A stretch of DNA of 64,000 nt from Arsenophonus endosymbiont of Aleurodicus dispersus (GTDB taxonomy: Bacteria; Pseudomonadota; Gammaproteobacteria; Enterobacterales; Enterobacteriaceae). The notes under the pieces are model-generated. The model did no database searches. It was not told the DNA's origin and was given only the letters and a program-made list of their open reading frames with translations. Location of the stretch: the NCBI RefSeq assembly GCF_900343015.1, contig NZ_LR025108.1, positions 248,001-312,000 of the forward strand, in the 5' to 3' direction. How positions within the stretch are numbered: the stretch's first letter is position 1; the number at the start of each line of letters is the position of its first letter. A program made the position numbers and the translations under genes. Shown in pieces: positions 21,016 to 33,278 of this stretch.

Positions 21016-22272
21016 TTAACCAAGTAATTTTTCAATATGTTGTAGTTTTTCAACCAAAATATCAATCTCTTCTTTAGTAGTATAAACTGCTAGAGAAACG
21101 CGACACATGGCTGGCACTTGATAAAAATTCATCAACGGCAACGCACAATGATGGCCTGTCCGTATTGCAATCCCATAATTATCTAAAAAACTCCCGACAT
21201 CATAAGCATGATGGTCTCCTAAATTAAGGGCAATAACCCCTTGGCGCTCATCTGAGCCATAAAAACGCAAAGATTTTACCGTACTTAACCGCTGATTAGC
21301 ATACTGCATTAATGATGTTTCATGGGCCGATATTTGTTGATAACCAATATTATTTACATAACGTAATGCCTCACCTAAGCCAATAATACCAACAATATTT
21401 AGCGTACCTGCTTCAAATCGCCATGGCGCATTTTCGTAAGTAATATTTATTATTGATGGCTCAGCTAACGTCATACTAACTTTATCAATTATAGCTCCAC
21501 CACCTTGCCAAGGTGGTAAAGCATTTAATAATATCTTTTTACCATATAAAACACCAATACCAGTAGGCCCATACAGTTTATGACCAGAAAAAACATAAAA
21601 ATCACAATCCAAATCTTGGACATCAATCATTTGATGCATAATACTTTGCGCACCATCTAGCACAATATGTAATTGTGCTTTTTTTTTCTCAGCACATTGG
21701 CGCGCATAGGCAATAATCTTTTTTACTGGATTAACGGTTCCTAAAACATTAGACATATGGGTAAAAGAGAGTAATCGTGTTCGACTATCTATTAGCTTAT
21801 CTAATTGTTCAAAAATTAATTTACCTGCATTATCAATAGGTAATACACGAATATCAAAACGAATCTGGCATGCAAGCAGATGCCAAGGAACTATATTAGC
21901 GTGGTGTTCCATTTGGCTAATGATAATATTATCTCCTGGTTTGATAAACCTATATCCATAACTATTAGCAATTAAATTTATGCCTTCCGTTGTTCCTTTA
22001 ACAAAAACAATTTCTTCAGCATCAGCTGCATTAATAAAATCAGCTACTTGCTGACGAACATTTTCTACCATAGCTGTTGCTTTACTACTCAAACTATAGA
22101 TCCCTCTGTGTACTGCCGCATAGTGATGACAAATAAATTTACTTTCTTTTTCTATCACTTGTTGTGGTTTTTGCGCACTAGCAGCACTATCTAAATAAAC
22201 CAAAGGTTGACCGTAAATTTTTTCTGCTAGCATAGGAAAATCTTTGCGAATGGACGCCACTGAAAATGTCAT
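21016..22272 (-). CDS. sufS: Cysteine desulfurase SufS
   Basis: PLP enzyme that strips sulfur from cysteine to give a protein persulfide and alanine. The product is 418 aa, 12 longer than E. coli, with a small Lys-rich insertion ([11 protein letters not shown]) before the VLDGAQS strand. The PLP lysine is at about residue 232 ([10 protein letters not shown]) and the active-site cysteine at about 376 ([11 protein letters not shown]). The sufD stop lies only two bases upstream of the start, so translation is probably coupled. Confidence 0.98.
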   Translation of the reverse strand: MTFSVASIRKDFPMLAEKIYGQPLVYLDSAASAQKPQQVIEKESKFICHHYAAVHRGIYSLSSKATAMVENVRQQVADFINAADAEEIVFVKGTTEGINLIANSYGYRFIKPGDNIIISQMEHHANIVPWHLLACQIRFDIRVLPIDNAGKLIFEQLDKLIDSRTRLLSFTHMSNVLGTVNPVKKIIAYARQCAEKKKAQLHIVLDGAQSIMHQMIDVQDLDCDFYVFSGHKLYGPTGIGVLYGKKILLNALPPWQGGGAIIDKVSMTLAEPSIINITYENAPWRFEAGTLNIVGIIGLGEALRYVNNIGYQQISAHETSLMQYANQRLSTVKSLRFYGSDERQGVIALNLGDHHAYDVGSFLDNYGIAIRTGHHCALPLMNFYQVPAMCRVSLAVYTTKEEIDILVEKLQHIEKLLG

Positions 22273-22273
22273 A

Positions 22274-23596
22274 TTAAACCCTTGCCAAGCGCTGCTGAAT
22301 AATATTCATTACCTTATTACTTATACCTTCACTATCAATAGCTTTAATTACTTCATCCGCAAAAGCAACCATAATCATATATTTTGAATTATTAATATTA
22401 ATACCCCGTGAACGTAAATAAAATAGCTGTTCATCATCAATACAGCCTACTGTCGCGCCATGACTACACTTCACATCATCCGCATAAATTTCTAACTGCG
22501 GTTTAGTATAAATTTCTGATTGTTTACCTAATAACAAATTGTTATTTATCATTTTGCCATCTGTTTTAAGTGCTGCGGGCGCCACTTTAATCATCCCATT
22601 AAAAATAGATTTACTTGCATCTTGCGCGATAGTTTTATGCAACTGGCGACTTTCACAAAATGGTTTATTATGTTCAATATAAGTTCTAGTATCAACAATT
22701 TGTCTATTTTGTGGCAATAATAAGCTATTAAGCGCTAATCTACTACCAGCTCCATTTAACTTCACATTAGTATGATGACGAAATAATGCTGAACCAATAA
22801 AAATACCGCTACTGGTTATTTGACAATCTGTACCTGACAAGATGTCATTATGGGCAAAATGGCTACTTTGATTATTTTCAACACTAAGTTTAATATGACT
22901 AAAATAACTATTATCACCAATATTAGCGGTCAACCGGCTACCAGTGAGATGAGGCTTATCATCAATAGAAATAAAATGTTCAATAACTTGCGATTTACAA
23001 TTAGCACCGATCGCTAAATGATAGCGATAGTGACTAGTATTAACATAATCACCGTGATTTAATCCAGAGGTAATATTCAATATATAAAGCGGTTTTTCTA
23101 CCTGTTGATTATCTGCCAATTTAATAAATAGGGGTTGAGCAGCCAGACTCTCAGTTAAATACAGAAATATTTCATCATTCACGATAGGACCCGGAAATTC
23201 CTGTGCCAGCGTATCCATCATCTGAATTTGATAAGGGTTAAAGTTATTACTACTTAGTGCCGGAATAAAATATCCATTTAAAAAAATAATATTCCAACCA
23301 TCAAGATATATAGCTAGCTGTTTTAATTTATCAGCAGTAATCGTGTTAACTTTATCATTATTTAATTGGTATTGAGTGTTAAGTACTTTTGCCAACGGAG
23401 TATAATGCCAATCTTCATGACCAAATGGTGGAAAACCAATTTTTTCTGCCTTCTCCCAATAAGCCTTAGCTTGTTTTTCTTTCGCTCTTTTACTACCATG
23501 AAAAATAGTCTTAAACACTTTTAGCGCCTGTTGATTTAGCTTTGTGACTTGATGCTGTTTTTCTGCTCTGTAACTTTTAGTCAATAAGCCAGCCAT
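22274..23596 (-). CDS. sufD: Fe-S cluster assembly protein SufD
   Basis: SufD pairs with SufB and the SufC ATPase in the SufBC2D scaffold. The product is 440 aa against 423 in E. coli. The start at 23596 gives [14 protein letters not shown], matching MAGLPNSS in E. coli. A longer frame reaches 23674 but its first 26 residues lie inside sufC in another frame and are not family-like. The C-terminal beta-helix segment [20 protein letters not shown] carries the His residue that faces SufB at the assembly site. The start overlaps the end of sufC by 20 bases. Confidence 0.96.
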   Translation of the reverse strand: MAGLLTKSYRAEKQHQVTKLNQQALKVFKTIFHGSKRAKEKQAKAYWEKAEKIGFPPFGHEDWHYTPLAKVLNTQYQLNNDKVNTITADKLKQLAIYLDGWNIIFLNGYFIPALSSNNFNPYQIQMMDTLAQEFPGPIVNDEIFLYLTESLAAQPLFIKLADNQQVEKPLYILNITSGLNHGDYVNTSHYRYHLAIGANCKSQVIEHFISIDDKPHLTGSRLTANIGDNSYFSHIKLSVENNQSSHFAHNDILSGTDCQITSSGIFIGSALFRHHTNVKLNGAGSRLALNSLLLPQNRQIVDTRTYIEHNKPFCESRQLHKTIAQDASKSIFNGMIKVAPAALKTDGKMINNNLLLGKQSEIYTKPQLEIYADDVKCSHGATVGCIDDEQLFYLRSRGININNSKYMIMVAFADEVIKAIDSEGISNKVMNIIQQRLARV

Positions 23597-24317
23597 AGCC
23601 TTGTACCTCCAGTTTTTTGGCCAATGAAAAATCACCTGATCTAATAATTTTACCTTTATAGAGAACATGAACAAAATCAGGCTGGATATAATCTAAAATG
23701 CGCTGATAGTGAGTAACGATAATAAAAGCTCTTTCAGGGGTACGTAGTGAGTTTACACCATTAGCAACTACTTTCAAGGCATCAATATCAAGACCTGAAT
23801 CAGTTTCATCTAAAATACACAAATCAGGCTCTAATGCTGCCATCTGTAAAATATCATTACGTTTTTTTTCTCCACCAGAAAAACCTACATTAACAGATCT
23901 AGTAAGTAAATCTTTGGGCATATCAAGCAATTCAATTTTATTTTTAATAAAATCCTGAATATCAAATCTATCAAGCAGTGGTTGCTTACGATACTCTCTA
24001 ACTGCATTAATGGCGGTTTGTAAGAAAAATTGATTACTTACACCAGCAATTTCGACTGGATACTGAAAGGCTAAAAATATACCTTCCCCGGCACGGTCTT
24101 CCGGTGATAACTCAAATAAATTTTTATTTTTAAATATAATTTCACCCTGCTCTATTTTATATTCTTCACGTCCAGCTAGGGTTGCTGATAAAGTACTCTT
24201 ACCTGATCCATTAGGCCCCATAAGTGCATGCACTTCACCAGATTTTACTGTTAGATTTAATCCGTTAAGAATTTGATTACCTTCAACACACACATTTAAA
24301 TTTTTAACACTTAACAT
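23577..24317 (-). CDS. sufC: Fe-S cluster assembly ATPase SufC
   Basis: ABC-type ATPase of the SufBC2D complex. The product is 246 aa. The start at 24317 (MLSVKNLNVCVEG) matches E. coli MLSIKDLHVSVED and has AAGG upstream; a frame beginning 48 bases earlier is rejected. Walker A GPNGSGKST is at residues 34-42. The signature is in NVGFSGGEKKRNDILQMA, with Walker B in LCILDETDSGLDIDALK and the switch His in VTHYQRIL. Confidence 0.98.
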   Translation of the reverse strand: MLSVKNLNVCVEGNQILNGLNLTVKSGEVHALMGPNGSGKSTLSATLAGREEYKIEQGEIIFKNKNLFELSPEDRAGEGIFLAFQYPVEIAGVSNQFFLQTAINAVREYRKQPLLDRFDIQDFIKNKIELLDMPKDLLTRSVNVGFSGGEKKRNDILQMAALEPDLCILDETDSGLDIDALKVVANGVNSLRTPERAFIIVTHYQRILDYIQPDFVHVLYKGKIIRSGDFSLAKKLEVQGYGWLID

Positions 24318-24361
24318 TTTATTGGCCTTTGAATAACTTAGTCTTATTTTAAAAGTAACCG

Positions 24362-25849
24362 TCAACCCACACTATGTTCCAAACTAATTGCTAATAATTT
24401 TTGTGCTTCAACGGCAAACTCTAATGGTAATTCAGAAAAGACATCTTTACAAAACCCGGTTATAATCATAGAAATAGCATCATATTCCCCAATACCACGC
24501 TGTAAACAATAAAAAAGTTGATCTTCACTAATACTGGATGTCTTAGCTTCATGCTCTAACTGTGCACTACTATTCATTACTTCAATATAAGGAAAAGTAT
24601 GTGCACCACATTCAGTACCAATTAACATAGAATCACATTGAGTATAATTTCTAGCGTTTTCTGCCGTCGGTAAAATTTTTACTAAACTACGGTAACTATT
24701 TTGACTACGACCTACTGAAATCCCCTTGGAAATGATAGTGGAGTGAGTATTATTACCAATATGGATCATTTTTGTTCCGGTATCAGCTTGTTGATTACCA
24801 TTAGTTAATGCCACTGAGAAAAATTCTCCTACTGAATTATCCCCTTGAAGAATAACACTAGGATATTTCCAAGTAATAGCAGATCCTGTTTCAGACTGCG
24901 TCCAGGACATTTTGGCATTCTCACCCTCACATAAGGCACGTTTGGTGACAAAATTTAAAATGCCACCAGGTTTATTTTCACCACCTGAAAACCAGTTTTG
25001 TACGGTAGAGTATTTTACTTCAGCATCTTTATGAACAATAACTTCAACTACAGCAGCATGCAATTGATAACTATCTCGTACCGGAGCGGAACATCCCTCA
25101 ATATAACTAACGTAACTACCTTCATCAGCAATTAAGATAGTGCGCTCAAACTGACCGGTTTGAGCTGCATTAATACGAAAATAGGTTGATAATTCCATAG
25201 GACAACGAACAAACTTTGGCACATAAACAAATGTCCCATCAGAAGCGACAGCAGAATTTAATGCAGCAAAAAAGTTATCTCGATTAGAAACAACTGTACC
25301 AATATATCTTTTTACTAACTCAGGATACTTTTGTATTGCTTCACCAAAAGAACAAAAAATAATACCCAGTTTTGCTAATTTGCTACGATAAGTTGTTGAA
25401 ACAGAAACAGAATCAAAAATTGCATCAACAGCAACTGATTTACCCTCACGCACTGGCACACCAAGTTTATTAAATGCTTCTTCAACTTCTGCGGTAAGAT
25501 AATTATTGTTATGCTTATCTCCTACCTCTGCTGAAGAATTAGCTTCTATGTTACAATTATCATCGCAACTATTGCAGGATGGAGCAGCATAATAACTATA
25601 TTCCTGATAGTTTAAATTAGGATAATAACCTTTAAGCCAATGAGGTTCTTCAATATCTAACCAATGTTGATAAGCTTCTAAACGAAACTGCAACATCCAA
25701 TCAGGTTCATTACGTTTAGCTGAAATAGCTTTAATGACATCTTCATTGATACCTTTAGCTAGTTTATCTGTTTCAACCTGAGTGAAAAACCCCTCTTTAT
25801 AACTATGCTCTAATAACCATTGATGAACATCATCATTACGCTGTGACAT
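24362..25849 (-). CDS. sufB: Fe-S cluster assembly scaffold SufB
   Basis: Main scaffold of the Suf system, where the Fe-S cluster is built. The product is 495 aa, the E. coli length. Cys405 ([10 protein letters not shown]), shown in E. coli to be essential, and Glu434 (SAQLEHEA) keep the same numbering. The N-terminal CxxCxxxC motif ([10 protein letters not shown]) is intact. The end [18 protein letters not shown] is identical to E. coli. It follows sufA after 12 bases. Confidence 0.98.
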   Translation of the reverse strand: MSQRNDDVHQWLLEHSYKEGFFTQVETDKLAKGINEDVIKAISAKRNEPDWMLQFRLEAYQHWLDIEEPHWLKGYYPNLNYQEYSYYAAPSCNSCDDNCNIEANSSAEVGDKHNNNYLTAEVEEAFNKLGVPVREGKSVAVDAIFDSVSVSTTYRSKLAKLGIIFCSFGEAIQKYPELVKRYIGTVVSNRDNFFAALNSAVASDGTFVYVPKFVRCPMELSTYFRINAAQTGQFERTILIADEGSYVSYIEGCSAPVRDSYQLHAAVVEVIVHKDAEVKYSTVQNWFSGGENKPGGILNFVTKRALCEGENAKMSWTQSETGSAITWKYPSVILQGDNSVGEFFSVALTNGNQQADTGTKMIHIGNNTHSTIISKGISVGRSQNSYRSLVKILPTAENARNYTQCDSMLIGTECGAHTFPYIEVMNSSAQLEHEAKTSSISEDQLFYCLQRGIGEYDAISMIITGFCKDVFSELPLEFAVEAQKLLAISLEHSVG

Positions 25850-25861
25850 AATTTAATTCAC

Positions 25862-26230
25862 TTAAATACTAAAGCTTTCACCACAACCACAAGCGTGTTG
25901 TGCCTTCGGATTATTAAATTTAAATACTTGATTAAGTCCCTCACGAACATAATCAACTTCAGTGCCATCAATAAATGGCATTGATTTTATAAGAACAAAA
26001 ATTTTGGCGCCATTATTTTCAAATAGTAAATATTCATCAGTTGGATTATCTATAAATTCAATGACATAACTAAAACCAGCACATCCTGATTGCTTGATAT
26101 TAATAGATAACCCATCACTGTCCGGATTTTTTTTTATTAATTTACGAATTTGATCAGCTGCTTTATCGGTAATGGTAACCCCCTTCCAAATTATTTCATT
26201 CAAATAAAAAGTATCAACATGCTCTGCCAT
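25862..26230 (-). CDS. sufA: Fe-S cluster A-type carrier SufA
   Basis: A-type carrier that passes clusters from SufBCD to target proteins. The product is 122 aa, the E. coli length. The start ATG at 26230 has GTGAGG ten bases upstream; an in-frame GTG four codons earlier is part of that Shine-Dalgarno. The three cluster-binding cysteines are in QSGCAGFSYV and HACGCGESF. It is the first gene of the operon, so the suf promoter lies in the AT-rich DNA to its right. No clear IscR, Fur or OxyR site is visible to me. Confidence 0.97.
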   Translation of the reverse strand: MAEHVDTFYLNEIIWKGVTITDKAADQIRKLIKKNPDSDGLSINIKQSGCAGFSYVIEFIDNPTDEYLLFENNGAKIFVLIKSMPFIDGTEVDYVREGLNQVFKFNNPKAQHACGCGESFSI

Positions 26231-26595
26231 TATTGACCTCACTCAACTAATACTTATACTAGATTATACTTTAAATATACTTTTTTGCTTTATATTATAT
26301 ATAGTAATTGATATTTCTATAAAAATACTTTTTCAGTAAAAGATCATTTATTTTACTTTTATATCAAAATTGTTTATTTATTCATTAAACTAAACTATTG
26401 ATAAATATTTTAAAAAAATTTACTATAATATGTAAAATTACAAACAAAATATAGCTAAATAAATTTACATTAATTGTAAATGCTTTACTTATCTTTAAGA
26501 TTAAACAATTTAATTATGATTATTATAAAATAGCAAATACAAATTAGTATTAATTATTTATTTTAAAATATATCTACTAGACTGAATAGTTACTA
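26231..26595. other. Region upstream of sufA
   Basis: About 365 bases of extreme AT content that must hold the suf promoter. A TATAAT is present on the reverse strand at 26294-26299, but its -35 partner is poor. Nothing else is recognisable. Confidence 0.35.
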
Positions 26596-26599
26596 ACTA

Positions 26600-26860
26600 C
26601 CGATATAAATCGCACTACATAAGCTAAATAATTTTACTGAAGGTACTGCTTAACATGGGTAGCGTTAATCTCTGTACCAAATACTTTTAGTTAACTTTAG
26701 TACAAAAATAACTAGCTATAGAGCAAAACTATTCTACTAATAGAAGTTATGTAGTAGTAAAAATAGCTACATAGTACGTTTGATCAACTGGCATTATTGC
26801 TTCGATAGATAGCATCATTGTTTCATGTTAAATTTGGTTTATTTAACTACAGCAGGCATA
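26600..26860 (-). pseudogene. menI: menI (ydiI) remnant, DHNA-CoA thioesterase
   Basis: The reverse strand reads SIEAIMPVDQ, then SIASYFCTK, then VFGTEINATHVK in three frames. E. coli MenI has ATMPVDSRTKQ, SVAGYLCTE and VVGLEINANHVRS in the same order. Stops lie between the pieces. E. coli has the gene next to sufA on the same strand. The thioesterase acts in menaquinone synthesis, so that route is probably broken. Confidence 0.88.
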
Positions 26861-28380
26861 ACTTGCTGTTAACTTCAATACTATTTTGGGTACGGGTACT
26901 AATACTATTATTAGCTACTCATTAACTAATAAACCTAAAACTTGCCACATTCATCTAATAACCTAATTTTAAAATTAAATAGAAAAAAATAGTAATTTTA
27001 ACATTAAAATATCTGGTAAATAAATATTTTATGAAAAAATAAATTAGCTACCAGTATCTTCTACTAAGCTTTATATTTACGCTCATGAAAGAGATAATGC
27101 TACATTAACTATTTTCCTTATTTTTTTACTCCAATTTTGTAAAAAAATAAGAAAAATACGTTAATACAATCACCTTGTAACCAATAAGTTTGTATGTATC
27201 CACCATTACTTTAACATAAAAGTAAACCAGCGCTGGCATTTCTTCATAAGTAATGAAATAAATTTCATATTATGAAATAATATAGTCACTAATAGGTCCT
27301 AAATTATAGCTATAATAGACTACTAAAATATTTTCTCTGAAATGGAGAATATCAATTACTTAATGTAAAAATTTATATTTTCTAATCTTGGTTAACAAGA
27401 TTATTGTGTTGTTGTGTTATTTTTTGCTGACAATATCAGTACAATTACTCATATATTATGCAAATAACATTAGGGTTAACCTATAATCTTAAATACTATC
27501 TTATTATAGGGGCGAAATTTTTGGCGAATGAGTTCATTGCTGCTGAAAATTAATCAAAGGCTACATTAAAGTATTAACATCTAAATTAAAGCATCAATAA
27601 TTAATATTATATACCATAATATGGTAAAAACTTTTTTACTTATGATCTAGAAAATATAATTATTAATTTATTTTTTATAAGATAACGCTGCATAATATGT
27701 ATGCTATTAATCAATGATATTATTATCTTTAATTAATTAAAGGTATTATTGCTGGTTTAATTTGATATAATTTTTGATAAAAATTTGCGCTCCAAAATTT
27801 AAGCTATAAGGTAAATAGAAAACTTATTAACGTGTTCTACCTATAATAAGCAAGTTTTACTTAGCAGTAAGTTAATCCTTTATCACGCCATATTCAATTA
27901 TAGCGTATTCTTGTGCCATATTAATTTACAAAATATTTTGCATATATCACGATATATCAATCACAATACCATCAAACTAAACCATTGGTTCCTTTTTTCC
28001 AACTAGGTATAAAAGGTTAATAACTTAAAATTTTTATCATTAGCCTGCTTTGTTAAAAATTTAATATTGTTATTCTAACGTAGATAAATAAAAGCTTGAA
28101 GAGTAAATTTATATATACTATTACCTGTTGACATTACTAATTTTATGAGTAAGTCCTATATGTAAAATCATTATTATAATTATTTTTTAAAAATAATGTT
28201 AACTCTTATCTACTATATTAGATTAATAATAAATACATACAAAATTATACTTGACAATTATTTTTTTATTAAAAATATAAATTACATTATTTCCCTACCT
28301 TTAGTAGTTACAAAAAATTTGATTAATCATCTAATAGAAATAGATAATATTTATCTATTATTTAAAATTAGGCTAATATA
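26861..28380. other. Gene-free stretch between menI remnant and ydiK
   Basis: About 1.5 kb of AT-rich DNA. ydiJ (about 3 kb in E. coli) belongs here, but I found no readable piece, so most of it must be deleted. The 61-codon frame at 28,196-28,381 is low complexity. Confidence 0.5.
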
Positions 28381-29430
28381 GTGGAAAAAACACAAAATTT
28401 TGGTGATCTACCCAAATTTATTTTTAATATAATTGCTATTTTACTGATGATTACGGCATGTTTTTGGGTATTAAAACCATTCATACTTGGGTTTCTTTGG
28501 GCAAGCATGGTAGTTATTGCTACATTGCCATTATTTAAAATAATTGAAAGCAAACTTTGGAATAAAAAATGGCTAGTAAGTATAATCATGATATTAATAG
28601 TAGTAATAGTATTTGTTATTCCCTTTGCCATACTAATTAGTAGTATTATACAAAATAGTGGTCCATTAATTAAATGGGCAAAATCGCCAGTTGAAATTAG
28701 ATTACCAGAATTTTTATGGTTAAAAAATATACCATTTATAGGGTATAAACTATTTTATGGTTGGCATACATTGGTAGCTAATGGCGGTAATATATTAATT
28801 ACTAAACTTCAACCGTATCTTGGAAAAGCAACCAGCTGGTTCTTAACGCAAGCTATTAATGCCGGGCATTTTATGTTTCATCTTATCATCATGTTACTAT
28901 TTAGTGCATTACTCTATCTGAAAGAAAAAAGTGTTATATTAAGTATTAGACATTTTGCTATTCGCCTGGCAGGCACAAGAGGAGATACTGCTATTCTACT
29001 TGCTGGCCAATCAATTCGTGCTATTGCATTAGGTGTAGTTGTAACAGCATTAATACAAGCAATTAGCAGTGGTATTGGGTTAGCTTTAGCTAATATTCCT
29101 TATGCTGCAATATTAACGATTCTTATCTTTGTATGTTGTGTTGCCCAACTTGGGCCATTATTGATTATGGTACCTTCGATAATATGGTTATTTTGGTCAG
29201 ACAATACCAGATGGGCAATTATTATGATTATATGGAGCATAATTGTAGCAACAATGGATGGTGTATTACGTCTTTTTATAATAAAAAAACAGGCTAATTT
29301 ATCAATGATACTTATTTTGATTGGCGTTATTGGTGGAATCTTATCATTTGGAGTAATTGGTCTTTTTATTGGTCCAGTTATTTTAGCTATATCACATAAT
29401 TTACTATTATCCTGGATAAATGAAGTTTAA
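28381..29430 (+). CDS. ydiK: YdiK, AI-2E/PerM-family inner-membrane transporter
   Basis: Predicted permease of the AI-2E transporter family; the substrate is not established. The product is 349 aa and starts at GTG (28381). Hydrophobic segments occur near residues 15-55 (two), 62-85, 150-175, 205-235, 240-275 and 300-345, giving about eight membrane spans. E. coli-like stretches include QSIRAIALGVVVTALIQA, IGLALANIPYAAILTILIF and LILIGVIGGILSFGVIGLFI. The C-terminus is about 20 residues shorter than E. coli. There is no strong Shine-Dalgarno. Confidence 0.93.
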   Translation: MEKTQNFGDLPKFIFNIIAILLMITACFWVLKPFILGFLWASMVVIATLPLFKIIESKLWNKKWLVSIIMILIVVIVFVIPFAILISSIIQNSGPLIKWAKSPVEIRLPEFLWLKNIPFIGYKLFYGWHTLVANGGNILITKLQPYLGKATSWFLTQAINAGHFMFHLIIMLLFSALLYLKEKSVILSIRHFAIRLAGTRGDTAILLAGQSIRAIALGVVVTALIQAISSGIGLALANIPYAAILTILIFVCCVAQLGPLLIMVPSIIWLFWSDNTRWAIIMIIWSIIVATMDGVLRLFIIKKQANLSMILILIGVIGGILSFGVIGLFIGPVILAISHNLLLSWINEV

Positions 29431-29757
29431 AAACCAGCTAAATTATTAAATAAGTTAAACCAATCTTCTTTAGATAAGAAAATAACGAAATAAAAAAATT
29501 CATTTAATTAATATTTTTTTATAATTTTCAATAGTATTACTATGACAAGTATATTAATTAATAATATAATAATGAAACCATTAATTTATATTTTTTGATA
29601 TAATATAAAGACCTACAACTAATTCAGATTTATTTTTTATTAGTACGGTTATATAATAACTAATTATAGGTAATTATAACTTCTAATTTAGATAATAAAT
29701 TATTAATATTTATTAGTTATGTCTAAAAATTAAATACTGTGCAAAAAGTTTTTACTG

Positions 29758-29795
29758 ATAAAATAAAGAAGCCTGCAGCTTACACAACAGGCTTC
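29758..29795 (-). terminator. cspC rho-independent terminator
   Basis: On the reverse strand GAAGCCTG and CAGGCTTC form an 8-bp GC-containing stem around a 12-base loop, followed directly by TTTATTTTATC. It begins 20 bases after the cspC stop and is the best terminator in the window. Confidence 0.85.
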
Positions 29796-29814
29796 AAGAA
29801 ATCCATTTCTAATC

Positions 29815-30027
29815 TTAAATAGCAGTTACATTTGCTGCTGCTGGACCTTTGGATCCATCTTCAATGGTAAATTCTACATTTTGCCCTTCAGCCAGGGTTT
29901 TGAATCCATTTCCTTGAATGGCAGAAAAGTGAACGAATACATCTTTGCTACCATCAGAAGGAGTGATGAAACCAAAGCCTTTAGATTCGTTAAACCACTT
30001 TACTTGACCCTTCATTTTGTGAGACAT
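29815..30027 (-). CDS. cspC: Cold-shock-family RNA chaperone CspC
   Basis: Small nucleic-acid-binding protein of the CSD family. It has 70 aa and begins [23 protein letters not shown]1 (KGFGFI) and RNP2 (VFVHFSAI) are intact. Among the E. coli paralogues it is nearest CspC ([15 protein letters not shown], then [10 protein letters not shown]), though CspE is close. AGGAAAGG precedes the start. Base composition is visibly higher in GC than the flanks, suggesting high expression and strong constraint. The reverse-strand leader has a small hairpin, GCCGAAACCGGC, about 35 bases upstream of the ATG. Confidence 0.95.
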   Translation of the reverse strand: MSHKMKGQVKWFNESKGFGFITPSDGSKDVFVHFSAIQGNGFKTLAEGQNVEFTIEDGSKGPAAANVTAI

Positions 30028-30910
30028 TTGCCTTTCCTATATAACAAATAAACATCGCCGGTTTCGGCAGGTATACAAAAGCCTACATCACTATCTAATT
30101 TCATAGAAGCATTCAGCAAAACGGTCTAAAGTTTATCAATAATCACGTTACTCATGACACATTAACTTAAATGTCGTAAATAAAATAGATTCGTTTATTA
30201 GGCTTACTATCATTAACGCACGAGTAGTTAATAATATCAATAGTTTTATGCTTTTCTTTTAAAAAAAATATTTTAATTTAATTAATAATAAATATTAATT
30301 TTATATATTTTAGATAATTTCTAATTAATAGATATTTAATGGCTAAAGTAATTTAATTGCTAGTTAAAGCTATTTATATTTATCTATAAATCTAATCAAT
30401 TAAGATAAATATCATGAATACAATAAAAATAACTATAAGTGAAAATATCAGCTAAATATAAAAAAATAATAATATACATTATCTAGATTAGCAGTTTATT
30501 ACTAGTTATACATTCCTATGTGTAGAAATTAATATTACTTAATATACTCACTACTTTTGGATATACTATATAATATACTTCATGCTATTTTGCTGGATAC
30601 TACATTACTGTTTTATATCAAAAAAAATAAATATTGGAAGATATTGAAATATTTAATTTACGTATATGTAACAAATGTAGCTATTAACAAAATACTTGCT
30701 GAACTAACTATTAATAATACAATAAAAACCAAACTAAAAAATCTTATCAAAAAAAAAATAAAAAAGTATTTAAGAAAATAGATATACTTACATAATCACC
30801 TCATTAGATAATGTGTTTGCATTATAAACAAACAGTAAAATATTATATTTTAAACATTGACAGTAGTTCAGAACATAGTTACTATGCGGCTAATTTTTAT
30901 GATTGATAAT
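30028..30910. other. Leader of cspC and gene-free DNA
   Basis: The first 150 bases are probably the cspC leader and promoter on the reverse strand. The rest is AT-rich. A 74-codon frame at 30,557-30,781 is made mostly of Ile, Lys, Asn and Leu, as expected by chance in such DNA. Confidence 0.45.
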
Positions 30911-30986
30911 TCCTCCATAGTTCAGTTGGTAGAACGGCGGACTGTTAATCCGTATGTCACTGGTTCGAGTCCAGTTGGAGGAGCCA
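30911..30986 (+). tRNA. tRNA-Asn (anticodon GUU)
   Basis: A 76-base cloverleaf. Acceptor arms TCCTCCA and TGGAGGA pair fully. The D-loop is AGTTCAGTTGGTAGA, the anticodon stem-loop GCGGACTGTTAATCCGT has GTT in the loop, and the T-loop is GGTTCGAGTCC. G discriminator and an encoded CCA end it. It is charged by AsnS, which is also encoded in this window. Confidence 0.97.
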
Positions 30987-33278
30987 AACAATCTTAGCTA
31001 ATGCTTTCTATTATTATAACTTATTAGTTTAATATATATCAATATACTATTTAATATAGCTGTTTTACTTTTTTACTTAATAATATCTAGTCAGCATGCT
31101 AACTACTAATCTCTTTTGTTATTTATTTTAAGTTGTAGTCAATTTCATGACCAAAATCAAGATATTATAAGATGAATAGAATATTTATTCTAAAAACAGT
31201 TTTATGTTAAAACTAGTTATGCTTTATACTAGCTAAATTTTGGTTCTAGAAATTTTTATGCTAAAATTAATAGTGCTAGTTATTTATATTAAGGTAGCAA
31301 AATATTTTAAAAGATCAGTAGTATAAATATGTTGAGAGGTAGACTGGATATAGCTAATACAATGACTACTTATAATTATGAAGTATCATAATAAAAAATG
31401 CCTGTAGTTATATTAAGATTTTAAATGTTTATATTTTTTTACGAGTTATGCAACTGTTTTAAAAGAATATAATGAAAAATTATAAATTATTTTTTATTAA
31501 AAAATCTTCAGTTTTATAACTTACCAGTTAATAAAAGGTTTATTGAACTTATATATAAAAAAGTAATTGTAAAATAGAAAAATTTCTAAGATGAAAATTA
31601 TTTAATTTATTTTAAGCAAAAACAATAATAATTGGAAAATATATGTTATATAATTATCTACTATATAGTTAGATATAATTTTTTCTTAAAGTGTTATGTT
31701 AATAACAAAATATTATTAATACTTAATATAACATTATGTATTAGCTAAGTTATTTATTAACCAACTATGTAAAAAAAACAATAAAACTAATAAAATTAAG
31801 AAAAATAATGAATATAATATTTTAAAATAGTTTTTTAAAAAATAAATTATATAAATTTACTAGTAAAAAACACTAAAATAGTAGTAAGTATTAAATTAAA
31901 TACTAACTATTTATTTATCTATCACTTAGATAAGTATTTTTATAAAATATTATATTAGCTAATATAATATTAACTATACCATTAATCAGATTAATAATTT
32001 TAAAATGTTAAATTAGCTTTTAATAATTATTATGTACAATACAGTTGATTATAATAATCTACAAATTTTTATTGAAAAGCATATAATATACTATTATCTA
32101 TTTAGATAGATAACTATTACTATCTAGTACTATTATCTATTAACTAATAACTCGCTTTGATCTAAATACTTTTAAAAAGTTTTAAAACACAATTTATAAC
32201 TATTCATTCCTACTATAAATGCAAGACAACATCATAAATAACTAATATAATTTTGAATTGGTTGGCATAGAAATTAATTTTCTAATGATATAAATTATAG
32301 ATCATATCTTTAAGATATTAAATCATGGTATTTATTTTACCAAATAAATTAGGTAATAGATTGATAGCAAATTCAAAAAAGATTGCGTATCTAATATATT
32401 TATGCTTGATAGCATCAATATAAAAAACATGATAAGCAGCCACAAACAAGAAAAAATTTATGGTATATACCAAATCACGATTATGGTATTAGGCCATCTT
32501 CCCATAGCTAATACTTGCCTCTTTTATAGTAGTATAATTATTAATAATACTGGTAATAATTTTATTTAGAAATTAACATCGGCTCTACAAAATTAATGAC
32601 TGAACTAATTTATGTATAAATAGGTTTATTAAGGTAATACTGATTATACCGAAGCTATTCGCTTTAATCCTACAGCAAGCAAGCTATGATAAATGACTAG
32701 TAATTTAATTTACTAACCATGATCTATTAATGAGAAAACTAACTATGCTTAGAAAAAATAATTAGATAAGATAAATTATTTTTATATAAAATTCTTATAG
32801 TTAAATATAGTTAACCATTTTTTATAAAATTACGCGAAGTTCAAAAATACTATTTTTTATCATAGTAATTATTACTTGCCGTTTAAATTATGTACTATTG
32901 AGTAATATACAAATAAGATCTAATAGTTTAAATATCAAGTGAGGTAAGTAAAAAAATAAACCAATATAATTTGGTTACCAATGTATTTTATAGTGTGGTA
33001 TATTATAAAATTAAGGAAAATTATTAAATGAAAATTATTAAGTGATAAAAATTTTTTTTATCTCTCAAATAAAATTTACCAGCATGCTGCATGCATACTA
33101 TACTACTAATCTATAATTAATGTTAGCAAAACTACTAAGGCGATAACTATTACTATCTTGATCTACATTTTTGCCAGCGTTGAGCGTTCAATAAAAAATT
33201 AGATCAAAATTTATAGTTAGGTAAAGAGGTTAATTTAGTTAAATTAACCATAAATATGTCTAAAATTAGAAATATAAG
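30987..33278. other. Gene desert of 2.3 kb
   Basis: The longest stretch without any gene or any remnant I can name. It is almost entirely A and T with short homopolymer runs, and all frames are closed at short intervals. A reverse-strand frame near 32,330-32,470 with YIRYAIFFEFAINLL is hydrophobic but cannot be assigned. Confidence 0.55.

Noticed and set aside
24362-25849. SufB has Val where E. coli has Cys after PYIE (residue 424)
   Set aside because: The experimentally essential Cys405 and Glu434 are intact, and many SufB proteins have Val at this place.
30557-30781. 74-codon open frame between cspC and tRNA-Asn
   Set aside because: Low-complexity Ile, Lys, Asn, Leu composition expected in AT-rich DNA; ends in a lysine run.
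32320-32480. Hydrophobic reverse-strand frame resembling YccA
   Set aside because: Strand is wrong for the expected gene order and the resemblance is confined to a few residues.
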